Positions 11,180 to 24,970 of a stretch of DNA of 64,000 nt are shown one piece after another. The position numbers and the translations under genes were made by a program. The DNA lies in NCBI RefSeq assembly GCF_963675165.1, contig NC_087387.1, positions 4,180,990 through 4,244,989 on the forward strand, in the 5' to 3' direction. The notes under the pieces were generated by a model. That model worked only from the letters and a program-made list of their open reading frames with translations. It was not told where the DNA came from and ran no database searches. Source of the DNA: Halichondria panicea. Lineage: Eukaryota > Porifera > Demospongiae > Suberitida > Halichondriidae. Numbering within the stretch: position 1 is the stretch's first letter; every line of letters begins with the position of its first letter.

Positions 11180-11767
11180 AATAATTATTATGCCTCGGTG
11201 CGCATGCGCAAGCGAGGTATACGGTAGTGTGTTTGTGTGTCTGTGTGTCTGTGTGTCTGTGTAGACCGCTACAGCTGCTCAAGGATGAATCAAGTGCAAG
11301 TAAGAGTTTCTATAGGCTTCTAGTCATGTTTACTTGGATTTTAATTCGTGGATTTGCAAAATAATGCTTCGTTCTCGAGTTATGCCTAGTTTTGCTTACT
11401 TGGAATGCTATTGCAGCCTTTTCAGAAGAGTCCGTAGCAAAACTTGTTCACCGAGTGTTACTACTCTACTTAGTAGTTAGCTCTGCACTAGAACGCTAGC
11501 TATTGGTAGCTGCTGAGTGCAAGAGTGAGCAGAGAGCTGGAGTTGCAAGGCTCTGCTGACTTGCAGCCATTAATTTTAGACTTGAACTTTTGGCATCAAT
11601 CGTTTTTAACAACAATCATGGTCGATCATTACCCACTATTCAGTTGATTGCATGCAGCAAAATTCATCATAATCAATGTGTGTATAATAAAAGCTAGCTA
11701 TTAGTAGTTTTATGTTATGTAGCTTTGGCACCTCCACCGAGGCATCAGCACCCGCGGTGCTTTCATT
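11180..11767 (+). repeat. Full copy of the GCATGCGC/GCATCAGCACC dispersed family
   Basis: The copy starts ATAATTATTATGCCTCGGTG then CGCATGCGCAAGCGAGG and a GTGTGTCT tract, and ends GCATCAGCACCCGCGGTGCT. Related copies lie at 24.0 kb (inverted), 42.6, 57.7 and 62.8 kb, with fragments at 8.0, 27.1 and 38.7 kb. No protein is encoded, so it is probably a non-autonomous transposon. Confidence 0.7.
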
Positions 11768-11984
11768 GATTGAGGCAAACTGAAGTAATAGCAAGATTAG
11801 TGTCAGCAGAGAGTTGTACAATAGTAAGGTCCTTGACCGAGCGGATCCTGGCGCTATGACCAGCGTAATGTAAGCCCCCCAGGAAAGTTCCTTACGAAAC
11901 TGTGAGGACAAATCGAGTACAGGGCAATGTGTGCTCACCGCGTGACTCTATGTCAGAGTGGAATTCGCTACTGATGCATGTGTC

Positions 11985-12200
11985 GCTGTATAGAGCAGTA
12001 CATTATAGAGCAGCCTCAGCAGGGCAGTATATTACAGAGCAGAGCAGAGCAGTACATTATAGAGCGCAGTATATTATAGAGCAGAATATTATAGAGCAGA
12101 GCAGAGCAGAGCAGTATATAGTACAAGCCGTGGGCACAGGGCAGGGGGCAGAATATTATAGAGCGGTATATATTATAGAGCAGAGCAGTATATTATAAGC
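11985..12200. repeat. TATTATAGAGCAGAGCAG minisatellite
   Basis: Short, imperfect units of TATAGAGCAG and GAGCA alternate across about 215 bp. A shorter form sits at the same place in the duplicated copies near 17.69 and 32.94 kb, so this array has expanded relative to those. Confidence 0.75.
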
Positions 12201-13576
12201 CGTATAGGCACCGGGCAGGGCAGGGCATTAGGGAGCATAACACTAGATGGCATAGGCCATGCATAAGCAAATAATGATGGCCTTCAGGGCACACAGACAG
12301 GGCATATGGCATAACCAATAGAGCATTATGCGGGTGCACAAGTATAATGAAGCAAATGAAAATTCATTTTGCTACACCCTCCTAGTAAGCGAACTATAGG
12401 CACAACTCATAGGCACAACTCGAGATCCACGCACCATGCCACAAACCAAAATCCTGGAAACATGACCAGGAGACCACAGAGAATCTCCAGTTGCACTTGC
12501 ATGAGCAACTGTAACAGTATACACGCAGGCGCACTACCAACTACCTCGCTGCGCACCGAGGCATAATAATTAGGGCAGGGCAGGGCGTACGATAGGGCAA
12601 TGGTAGGGGGCTAGCAAGCTGGGGATGGTATTTAGTACTGTATCATCTATGCTAAAATGATGTTCAAAATAATTTATACCGGGTCTGTATCATAGAAATT
12701 GGGTGTGGTTTAACTACCATAAACTCTGCATTCCTCATAAACTCCCTTGCCTTGAGAGCGTACTGTACTACATCTACCCAGCCAAAAAGAAGCTAGACAC
12801 TTGTTGCCAAGGGCATGCATGACAGAAGGGTGGGGTACAACATGCAGCTATATAGGGAATGGTGTGAATTGATCAACTGTGATTATTGCTAAAAAGATTG
12901 CCAAAATAAAAAAAAAGTCCATAATTAACTGCTATATACGCATGCTCTCATTGAAACAGTGCAGCCTTGCAGCTCTTTTCCCACTCTTGCAGCTAGCGTA
13001 GAATCTAGTGCAGAGCTAACTATACTCGCAACAATATTAGACTAAGACAAGTTTTGTAACGCACCATTGCGCATGCGAACAAGGCATAATTATCAGTCCC
13101 AAACTTTCTGGCCATACGTCTACCGTACCATCGCGAGAATATCCCCACCCTTAGAAGTTTAAGCTTATTAGGGGACTGGGCGTTTAATCGCAAACGGCGA
13201 GTTATCATTCGAATATACGCCCACCCGCGGCCTCAAATCGAGGCTTACACTTTGCTCTATGATAATTCTTTATTAGTATTTTCATTTCAATACATAGTAC
13301 AGTATGAATATTTCATTGTTAATCTCAGTACTCCGAGAAACATATGTTAACATTAAACAATTTCCCCAGGTATATAATGCTCGGCACTAAATCTCTCCTA
13401 TAATAATATGGATAATGTGTAATGATTGAGGGCACTAATACTCTCCTATATTACTTTAGGAAGGACCGTAGATACCATGGCAGTGTATTAATATGTGTGG
13501 GAGTGATATACCATCATGTGGGAATGAATTAAGTACATAAACTCTATACGTACATGTCAATGGGATATGAACTCAC

Positions 13577-13675
13577 ATTGTCCTGATTGTTGACTTGAGC
13601 CCCGACAGAAACCAGTAGTTCCACAACACTGATGTGGCCTTCTTGAGCAGCTGCCATGAGAGGAGTGTTACCATC
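13577..13675 (-). CDS. Single-ankyrin-repeat exon, type A
   Basis: A 99-bp phase 0-0 exon has CTCACAG acceptor and GTGAGT donor. It reads DGNTPLMAAAQEGH, then LLVSVGAQVNNQ. It differs from the 3,564 copy at a handful of sites, including a change to ACATCAG in the middle. It starts the 8.8-kb duplicated block. Confidence 0.7.
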
Positions 13676-13803
13676 CTGTGAGAAGGGGTATACCAAGATT
13701 ATCTAAACTACATTATCATAAGATTATCACAAATTCTATACGTATTTTATCAGACAGTGTTAAATCTATACGTACATAAATACAGAGTAGGATATGAACC
13801 CAC

Positions 13804-13902
13804 TGTGTCTGGAAGGTCAACAATGGCTCCAGCAGTGATCAAATGGTGAGCGACATCTTTGTGTCCATTGAAGCTCGCTGTCAAGAGAGCAGTCCGTCCA
13901 TT
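13804..13902 (-). CDS. Single-ankyrin-repeat exon, type B
   Basis: A 99-bp phase 0-0 exon carries one base change that turns the conserved TALW into TALL (CTCTTG in place of CTCTGG). The acceptor reads TTTACTAG and the donor GTGGGT-like. The same TALW-to-L change is seen at 26,817, so those two copies are probably close relatives. Confidence 0.7.
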
Positions 13903-16900
13903 CTAGTAAAGTCACGTTTTAACGATCACATATCATTATTTTTGACAAAATTAATAACTGACAGACATTCAGTGTGTAACCAATAATTTGTAGACACTGA
14001 AATGAAACAAAATTGTGTATTGGATTACGGTCCACCTCAGAAATATACCATCATGTGAGAATGAAGTATAAATTCATTTTGCTACACCCTCCTAGTAAGC
14101 GAACTATAGGCACAACTCAAGAACCACGCACCATGCCATAAACCAAAATCCTGGAAACATGACCAGGAGCCCACAGAAAATCTCCAGTTGCACTTGCATG
14201 AGCAACTGTAGCAGTATACACACAGGTGCACTACCAACTACCTCGCTGCGCACCGAGGCACAATAATTTGGGCAGGGCAGGGCGTATGGTAGGGGCATAG
14301 CAAGCTGGGGATGGTATTTAGTACTGTATCATCTAAGCTAAAATGATGTTCAAAATAATTTATACCGGGTCTGTATCATAGAAATTGGGTGTGGTTTAAC
14401 TACCATAAACTCTGCATTCCTCATGAACTCCCTTGCCTTGAGAGCGTACTGTACTACCAGCCAAAAAGAAGCTAGACACTTGTTGCCAAGGGCATGCATG
14501 ACAGAAGGGTGGGGTACAACATGCAGCTATAGGGAATGGTGTGAATTGATCAACTGTGATTATTGCTAAAAAGATTGCCAAAATAAAAAAAAAGTCCATA
14601 ATTAACTGCTATATACGCATGCTCTCATTGAAACAGTGCAGCCTTGTAGCTCTTTTCCCACTCTTGCAGCTAGCGTAGAATCTAGTGCAGAGCTAACTAT
14701 ACTTGCAACAATATTAGACTAAGTCAAGTTTTGCAACGCACCATTGCACATGCGAACAAGGCATAATTATCAGTCCCAAACTTTCTAGCCATATGTCTAC
14801 CGTACCATCGCGAGAATATCCCCACCCTTAGAAGTTTAAGCTTATTAGGGGACTGGGCGTTTAATCGCGAACGGCGAGTTTTCATTCGAATATACGCCCA
14901 CCCGCGGCCTCAAATCGAGGCTTACACTTTGCTCTATGATAATTATTTATTAGTATTTTCATTTCAATACATAGTACAGTATGAATATTTCATTGTTAAT
15001 CTCAGTACTCCGAGAAGCATATGCTAACCTTGCTAACTACACGTACAAACTTATATCCCATTACCGCAACACTCCTTGGAGGGTGAGCCGGACCATGACT
15101 GATGACTGCGTTAGCATGTTGCATAATAATTATTGATCGAGGCAAGTGATAACCAATATAGGAAGCAAGGATCAGTGTCAGCATGCACCTAGATATTTTA
15201 ATACGATAGTAAGGTCCTCGACCGTGCTGATCCTAGTGCTATGACCAGCCCTCAGGAAAGCACATTACGAAATTGGGAGGTAAACCGGGGCAAATTGAGT
15301 ACAGGGCAATGTGTGCTCGCCGCGTGACTCCTTGTCAGAGTGGATTGGCTACAGATATGTTTCGCTGTGTAGCCGCTCAGAGCATAATGTGAGCCAAGTT
15401 AACAGCGTTAATTTTACGAGAACGTATGCTGTGGGATTGGGCAGTATCGGATCCTAGTAAAAAACGCATTGCCGGGCGGCTTAAGATTTTTGGTCCAAGC
15501 AGGGGATGTCTGAGGCGGATCCAGGAATTTTGAAAAGGGGGTGCAGTTTGAAGAAAATGTTCACTAAAAAAAAGGTCAACAGTTTTTTTAAAGCCCAATC
15601 AGTGTAGCTTTTCTGATCATGGATTGATTGATGACAGTATGACATACATAGTAGCAGGAGATAGCAGAAATAGACGATATCATATTGCTCTTCAAAAGTC
15701 TACAACTAGAGATCTTCTGCTATTCTGCATTCTGCTATAATTGATTGCTGCTCCTGCTTCTCTAAGCCACACCCACTTCTTGAGCTAGTTTTATTCGAGC
15801 TGGTCAGAAAGGGGGGGGAGCACATTCCCCTTGTGCCCTGCACTGGATCCGCCACTGGATGTCCAGTGTGGAGATCGTTATAATTATCAGGGATTAGAAA
15901 CGGATAGAGCACCATCAAAGTCGAGGCTGTGCTGTAATATAAATAAAGTTCAAACTTCCTTTTAGACAGTAAACTTTCACTCTTGGTCCACAAGCAACAT
16001 CAAACCACGAATAATGACCACGCGACTTATCTAGCCACTGTCTCTATACCACGCGACTTATCTAGCCACCAGGGAACCACTATAACTCGTACTGACCCCA
16101 CGAAGATGCACATTATGTTTGCGGCAAAAATGTCCCGGTGGTTTACCTCAAATGCACGAGGTAGTACTGTAGTAAGGGTTATCGCAGCAGCTGAGTAAGC
16201 GCTATTATGGCTAGTGAGAAGATCAAGGGTTGATGACTACTGCCGTCCACATTCGGGATGGGCCTCACTATAAATTATTGTGTGTGTCAGTATTGCAGAT
16301 TTTCTCTCTAAATTTATTCATAGGAAGCTGTTTAGCTCGTCTGGTTCTTTCAAGAACTCAATAGAACTTCCTACAAAATGTATGCATCAAGATCTTTCAG
16401 CCAAGCCTGTGGTCAAACTCGTTTCCCGTTTCCACTAACAGTGTATGTCGAACGTAGACTCGCTAGCCAGCCCTTCCTTGGGATAAGGGACTGGTGGATT
16501 GCCTACATGTATCTGAGAGTTGTGCCGATGGAATTTTAATGAGTTGCATGACATCATGTATGACATCATCCTATGGTTTGTATTTTACCAATGTCTGACG
16601 TGAGTGGGTTGCAAATAGTTACAAATAAGCTCTCCTTGCTTAGTTTGTGGCAAAGAAACCTAGAAATCATCAGAACTGGTAGTATAAGGCTACTGTCCAT
16701 CCCCACATACTCTAGATTTCAAAAATAGCAATGTAAGCCGGATCAAGACAAGTGGTGCAAATCATCTGCATACTAAAAGTTTTGCTAAGCTTGCCGTCAC
16801 TGCTTGCTCATTTCATTTTGCACTAGCACAGTCTTGCTCATTGATTGATTGTCATACATTCTACCACAAAGAAACTAACAGTGGGCGTAAGAATGTCACA

Positions 16901-19104
16901 TGACATTGATACTGCACTCTGATTGGTCATTACTAGATACAGGTAACGGCAAAATTCTTAGATAGGCAATCCACCAGTCCCTTACCCCAAGGAAGGCGAG
17001 TCTATGTCAAACGGCCTAGACTTTTATGCTGTTCTTTTAGGTGTGCCATGGTGTTTGTTGGCCGAGCAGAATATGTGATCCGTGTGGCCATGGGCAATGT
17101 ACTATTGGCCAGTTTGCCTTGAAATTTGCTTGTTTAATGAGATATGGCATGTGAGAAACAGCGAATGCCTATATACTCTTGCGTTTGTGAGGGTTGCGCG
17201 GTGTTACGTATCTAATTAATTAGAGGAATGCAACCCCGCTGGTTAAATAATAATAAGACATTTCTAATAATTATATTGCTCCCCTAATTAACTACTTGGG
17301 GGTAAAGACGTGGCCTAGCCACCAGTCATAGCCCATCGGACGAAAGTCCTACCCCCAAGGAATTGAAGCATGAACACATGTACAGATCAAGTGAGCGCTA
17401 TGGAACGAAGTGAAGATGCTGGGAAGGATTGACGAATTGTCTAACCTCCTGCATTAGCCTGCTGCATAATAATTATTGATTGAGGCAAAGTAATACCAAT
17501 AGGGAGCAAGATCAGTGTCAGCAGAGAGTTGTATAATAGTAAGGTCCTCGACCGAGCGGATCCTGGCGCTATGACCAGCGTAATGTAAGCCCCCCAGGAA
17601 AGTGCCTTACGAAATTGTGAGGGCAATGTGTGCTCACCGCGTGACTCCATGTCAGAGTGGAATTCGCTACTGATGCATGTGTCGCTGTATAGAGCAGTAC
17701 ATTATAGAGCAGCCTCAGCAGGGCAGTATATAATTATGGCGTACAGGGCACACAGACAGGGCATATGGCATAAGCAATAGCAATAGTAGAGCATTATGCG
17801 GGTGCACAAGTATAATGAAGCAAATGAAAATCATTTTGCTACACCCTCCTACATGTAGTAAGCAAACTATAGGCACAACTCAAGAACCACGCACCACGCC
17901 ACAAACCAAAATCCTGGAAACATGACTAGGAGCCCACAGAGAATCTCCAGTTGCACTTGCATGAGCAGCTGTAGCAGTCTACACGCAGGCGCACTACCAA
18001 CTACCTCGCTGCGCACCGAGGCACAGATGGGTGGGGTTTGCTAAACACCAGGAATTAAGGCTGGAAAATGGGTGGGGCTCACATTGCTTGGATAGAAGCT
18101 TAGTAATGTCTACAAGCTATACAAACAAACTTGCCGTTCTGTTAGCTAGTTCTATCCAAGGTGAGGTATAGCTTTGGTAACAATTGTTTTTCATTTCAGT
18201 GGGTATAATTATAACACTTATAGTCCACTACATTCGAATTTATGGCAACGTAAATCTTTGGCCTCAGAGGTTTACTGCCATAAAGTATAATTATAGTGGA
18301 AACAATATTACATAAATATGGTTTGTACATGTAGGAATAAACAACGTGATGAAAATTAGGATATGTTTACATTTTTACTGCATTTTGGGGTAACTGTCTA
18401 AGTCTTATTGTATTAAGCAAAATCTATGAAGTACCCGTAATAATTATGACCTAATCACCACTCACACTGTAACGTTTGACATCCAACTTAAAATAAGATC
18501 AAGACAATAGTACATGAGAGAATATACGAACATGCAACCAGAAAACATGTGAAAAAAAATTCATAATCTAATTCAGAGGGCAAAATTTCCTACTGGAAGA
18601 GGAACGCCTTTGTTACCAGCAAAAATATTTCCCACCCACACAAGATAACCGAAGAACTGTCAACTCTCTATAGCCTAAGAAAAAGATACATATATACCCC
18701 CATGCATGGCGGAACAAAACAAGGAGAGGAGGAAAAGCCAGAACACATGCACAACTATATAACACTCCTCTACATACATCTATAGATGTATACAAACCAT
18801 GTAGAGGAGTGTTCATATACACAATAAAGAAGTAACAAGCTACTATTCTACTTTTACTAGAGACCGGTAAAGGATCACCTCAGCTTCAAATGTGTAGCTT
18901 TACCTCGAATAAAGGTCGCGTGTAGAGCTAATTACACGGTACTTACACAGAAAGACAGAGTGAAAGACATTATCAAGCGGAGGCTTGGTTAAGGCCGTTT
19001 CACAAATATTAGTCATAAATGAGAGTGCATTGCTCATTGTCTATTTATTGTCATTGTGTAATGGTTATTCGAGTCCGGATAATAATTATGTCACTAAATG
19101 AAAA
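13903..19104. other. Gene-free interior of block U1
   Basis: About 5 kb lacks recognisable exons. It contains a C-rich tract with GGATCCGCCACTGG near 15,845, the GGACGAAAGTCC repeat at 17.21-17.46 kb and a short GAGCAG minisatellite near 17.69 kb. Open frames are short, and their translations show no conserved domain. Confidence 0.55.
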
Positions 19105-19612
19105 AAGTGCCCCAAATATATAGGAGAGCTTTAATGCTCGTCGGCACTATATCTTTCCTATATTATACTATGAGGCATTTTTATAATACATGTGCATTAA
19201 ACAATTTCCCCAGGTATATAATGCTCGGCACTAAATCTCTCCTATAATAATATGGATTATGTGTAATGATTGATGGCACTAAATCTCTCCTATAATAATA
19301 TGGATCATGTGTAATGATTGATGGCACTAAGTCTCTCCTATAATAATATGGGAGGTTCTTAATGACTGAGGGCACTAATACTCTCCTATAATTATTACTT
19401 TAGGAAGGATGCAATGCCCCTTGCATTAAACCTTTCCTATTATCAGATATGACTATAGGAATAATATGGTGTGCCCAGCACTAAAGCTCTCCTATAATAA
19501 TATGGACAATGCCTAATGTCTGGGGGCACGAAGTCTCTCCTATAATAATATGGGGTATGCTTAATATCTGAGGGCACTAAGTCTCTCCTAAATAACTATA
19601 GGAGAGAATTTA
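19105..19612. repeat. 48-bp minisatellite array, copy 3 (long)
   Basis: Units start at 19,228, 19,276 and 19,324, giving an exact 48-bp period. On the minus strand they translate to a repeated peptide containing PYYYRRDLVPSIITH. Outer parts contain TATAGGAGAG and CTCTCCTATA in opposite orientations. The array ends just before the protease pseudogene. Confidence 0.85.
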
Positions 19613-19719
19613 TCCTGTTAGCACTAACAACAATCATTAATAATATGCTTCAAATTTGTATGGTGAAGAAGGGACAATTAAACTAAACTATCAATATGTC
19701 AAAAACTAATCAAGGCATA

Positions 19720-20058
19720 GTTCAAGAGGACGTCTTGCTTTCTTTGTCAGGGCACATGCAGGGAAAGGTAGAAAACTTTCCTGTGTTAAGCAGCTGAATA
19801 TATGTCCTCGCATCTTCTTCTGGTTAAACAGCAAACTCGAAGGATCTTCCCCATATAACAATGACACACAAAAGGCGATTGCAAAGCACCCACAGTCCCT
19901 GCTGCCCTTTTGGCGCTGTACATAATTATGGTCTTTCTACCAGGCATTTTCCATATAGAGCGACAGCATCTGCTCTTTTAACTTCAGGTCAAGCTCCTTT
20001 GGCAGAAGGGAATCGAAGAGGAAGACGATGCCACTGCTAAGACTTGACAGTGCCCAAT
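19720..20058 (-). pseudogene. Ulp1/C48-type cysteine protease remnant, copy 2 (transposon)
   Basis: This copy is longer than copy 1. The catalytic-like order is visible: a His in HWALSSLSSG, an Asp in FLFDSLLP, then the Cys in RDCGCFAIAF. The frame runs from the His block to the Cys block, but a TAG stop replaces the Tyr codon after ENAW. Relative to copies 1 and 3 it carries two extra bases (ATAT for AT) near 19,956 that keep the blocks in one frame. The three copies therefore carry different lesions and descend from an intact transposon protease. Confidence 0.7.
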
Positions 20059-22239
<2,181 letters not shown>

Positions 22240-22281
22240 TCACTCTATACGTAATACATACAGAGTAGGATATGAACCCAC

Positions 22282-22380
22282 CGTGTTTGGTAGGTCAACA
22301 ATGGCTCCAGCAGTGATCAAATGGTGAGCAACATCTTTGTTTCCATCGAGGCTGGCTGTCCAGAGAGCAGTCCGTCCATT
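22282..22380 (-). CDS. Single-ankyrin-repeat exon, type B
   Basis: A 99-bp phase 0-0 exon reads NGRTALWTASLDGN, then HHLITAGAIVDLPNT. It is more diverged in the loop than other B exons (SLDGN for SFNGH). The acceptor is ATTAATAG and the donor GTGGGT. Confidence 0.7.
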
Positions 22381-22537
22381 CTATTAATAGAATAGAATAT
22401 AATAGCTAAGATGCTTTATTCATTGTAAAAAGTATGTATTGTATGTATTGGATTACGGTCCACCTCAGAAATATACCATCATGTGAGAATGAAGTACATA
22501 AACTCTATACGTACATGCCAATGGGATATGAACTCAC

Positions 22538-22636
22538 ATTGCTCTGATTGTTAACTTGAGCCCCCATAGAAACCAGTAGTTCCACAACACTGAGATGGCC
22601 TTTTTGAGCAGCTACCATTAGAGGAGTGAAACCATT
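22538..22636 (-). CDS. Single-ankyrin-repeat exon, type A
   Basis: A 99-bp phase 0-0 exon reads [14 protein letters not shown], then LLVSMGAQVNNQ. It has a CTCACAG acceptor and a GTGAGT donor. Its partner B exon to the right is truncated at 22,767. Confidence 0.7.
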
Positions 22637-22741
22637 CTGTGAGAAGGGGTATACCAAGATTATCGTAAACTCTATATACGTACATTATCAGACAGCGTTC
22701 ACTCTATACGTACATACATACAGAGTAGGATATGAACCCAC

Positions 22742-22767
22742 TGTGATTGGTAGGTCAACAATGGCTC
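22742..22767 (-). pseudogene. Truncated type B ankyrin exon
   Basis: Only about 26 bp at the donor end of a B exon remain (forward GGTAGGTCAACAATGGCT). The rest is replaced by sequence that leads 18 bp later into the foldback element at 22,785. The exon cannot contribute a repeat. Confidence 0.65.
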
Positions 22768-22784
22768 GGTAGAATCAAAGCTAC

Positions 22785-23328
22785 ATCCGACTAGAAAAAC
22801 ATTTGCAATGTGAAAAATTGCTAGGATTGGCCAGGGGAACCACAAAAAAGCGTGGAAACAAGAAATCCGACGAGAGCATAACTCCAATCCGTTACAACGT
22901 CAATCACATGTACTGGTAGTTTTCCATGTTTTCCCGGCCAATATAATATAAATACGCAATTTTTACTGGTGGGGTGATGACCAATCCTTTTATTATACAT
23001 CCATTTTGGAATGTGCGGGCATATAATCATGATGATTTGTGATGAATTGATGTTCCTAATACTGCAGTGTTGAGCACAGGTACACACAGTCCATCCATGC
23101 GTAGTAACATGCACGGACCGTACTGGTGACCTGCATGGAATGATGTGGTGGATGGAAGCTGGTAGATGGATCTGGAACACAGTCTATATACTATGTATTG
23201 TACATGTTCATGACGTTGTAACGGAATGGAGTTATGCTCTCGTCGGATTTCTTGTTTCCACGCTTTTTTGTGGTTCCCCTGGCCAATCCTAGCAATTTTT
23301 CACATTGCAAATGTTTTTCTAGTCGGAT
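22785..23328. mobile_element. Foldback element with about 120-bp inverted arms
   Basis: The left arm begins ATCCGACTAGAAAAACATTT and the right arm ends AAATGTTTTTCTAGTCGGAT. The arms are near-perfect inverted copies over roughly 120 bp, including CCAGGGGAACCACAAAAAAG. The centre is about 300 bp of non-coding sequence. It abuts the truncated B exon. Confidence 0.8.
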
Positions 23329-24000
23329 TCCCTTTCTTTTTCAGTACAAGTGGAACGTCAAGAGGCAGTACAGAAGTTCAAGAAGAGAAGACAGGACTAA
23401 TTAGATATCTTCTCGAATATCTCTGGACTAATAATTATAGTAATGATGCTTGATATGTTGAATTTGTGAATCAGTATTAAATGACAGCCATTTTAAGAGC
23501 ATGATATATAGCCAGTGCATATAGCATGCTTGTCAGAGAAAGGGAGCTAGAGCTGAACAGTGTGAAGAAAAGCAACACGTACCTCAGGCTCTGGAAAAGC
23601 ACTGCACTGATTTTAGGCACACGGTTTCTTAGCCACGCCTATCTATTTTGACCACAACGCAATTGCTGAGTCATTAAAGATGGCGAAATTGTCTAGGTAA
23701 GAGAAATCGAGACTGAGAGGTCATCTGCCTCGTGGAAGCAATCGCAAATCTGAAGAAGCGCTTTGTAATCCAGGTTGTAGTCGTTTGGAAACCCTGTACA
23801 GAATGTCCTGGAGAGGGCAGTACTTGGAGTAAATGCTGGGCAAGAAACTTACTCACTCACTCACTTACTTACTTACTTAGTCAGTCAGACAACGAGCGGT
23901 GAAATGTAGAAATAGTGCAATTTTTAAAATGACAATATTCATACATTTAAAACATTCATGGATTATGAAATGAGAGATACAAAGAGGGAAAAGGCTAATT
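23329..24000. other. Gene-free spacer with ACTC/ACTT microsatellite
   Basis: No exon is recognisable. A tetranucleotide tract (ACTC, then ACTT) lies at about 23,848-23,880. Nothing else stands out. Confidence 0.5.
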
Positions 24001-24543
24001 AAATGAAAGCACCACAGGTGCTGATGCCTCGGTGGAGATGCCAAAGCTACATAACATAAAGCTACTAATAGCTTTTATGCACATGATAAAACAATTTAAT
24101 TTTGCTGCATGCAAAAACTCAGAGAGTGGGTAATGATCGACCATGATTGTTGTTAAAAACGATCGATGCCAAAAGTTCAAGTCTAAAATTAATGGCTGCA
24201 TTAGCAGAGCCTTGCAGCTCTCTTCTCACTCTTGCAGCTACCAATAGCTAGCGTTCTAGTGCAGAGCTAACTACTAAGTAGAGTAGCAACACTCGGTAAA
24301 CAAGTTGAGCTACGTGGGCTGCAATGGCATTCCAAGTAAGCAAAACTAGGCATAACTCGAGAACGAAGCTTTATTTTGCAAATCCACGAATTAAAATCCA
24401 AGAAAACATGACTAGAAGCCTATAGAAACTCTTACTTGCACTTCATTGATCCTTGTGCAGCTGTAGCAGTCTACACACACACACAGACAGACACACAAAC
24501 ACACTACCATATACCTCGCTTGCGCATGCGCACCGAGGCATAA
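24001..24543 (-). repeat. Full inverted copy of the GCATGCGC/GCATCAGCACC family
   Basis: The copy begins AATGAAAGCACCACAGGTGC and ends TGCGCATGCGCACCGAGGCA, the reverse of the copy at 11,180. It has an ACACAC/ACAGAC tract next to the GCATGCGC end. Confidence 0.7.
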
Positions 24544-24871
24544 CTATCTGTCCATTCAGTTTCTTGATGTGGCCTTTCCCTGTAGAGATAGAACAGTTTG
24601 AACACGAGTCAAAATAAGTGAAATATTGCTAAACACGGGCAAACCCACTGACAATCCTATGTAAAACCTACTGGTTTTACTAATAAAATAAAGCTACTAC
24701 GTAGCTATCGCTAATACACACAGGTATATTTTTACTGCATGCTAATCTGTTAATCACAAATTCAAAGAGTGGGAAATAATCGACCCATGGTTTATGCTAA
24801 AAAGGATGCCGAGAGTACAAAGTCTAAATTAATGGTTGCTGCATCAGTACAAAAGTGTCTGGAGCACTTAC

Positions 24872-24970
24872 TTGTTTTTGTACATGAACATCTGCTCCAC
24901 TGTCAATGAGTTGCTGCACTATCTTGAGATGTCCTTTACTACTAGCCAAGTAGAGAGCAGTAGCACCTTT
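24872..24970 (-). CDS. Single-ankyrin-repeat exon, divergent third type
   Basis: A 99-bp phase 0-0 exon reads KGATALYLASSKGH, then QQLIDSGADVHVQKQ. It has GTTAACAG acceptor and GTAAGT donor. It fits the ankyrin pattern but belongs to neither the A nor the B subfamily. A truncated relative lies at 27,453-27,512. It is probably an older single exon that has not expanded. Confidence 0.7.

Larger units (their letters stand above)
12265..13902. repeat. Segmental duplicate of 2,150-3,893
   Basis: It has the same order of non-coding sequence, a short minisatellite and the A/B exon dyad as 2,150-3,893. The non-coding half at 12.43-13.33 kb is also repeated at 14.12-15.01 kb, so this neighbourhood has been duplicated more than once. 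Confidence 0.8.

Noticed and set aside
15377-15598. Short frames near 15.4-16.2 kb repeated at 29.6-31.4 kb, which might look like conserved small proteins.
   Set aside because: Their conservation is explained by the recent duplication of the whole block; intervening non-coding sequence is equally conserved.
19181-19375. A frame encoding tandem PYYYRRDLVPSIITH peptides, resembling a repeat protein.
   Set aside because: It is the translation of a 48-bp DNA minisatellite whose period happens to be a multiple of three; unit number and frame vary among copies.
19105-19612. Regular repeats and spacers that could suggest a CRISPR array.
   Set aside because: There are no unique spacers between repeats and the genome context is animal; it is a minisatellite.
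22821-23180. A 119-codon frame on the minus strand.
   Set aside because: It runs through one arm and the centre of the foldback element and has no protein similarity that I recognise.
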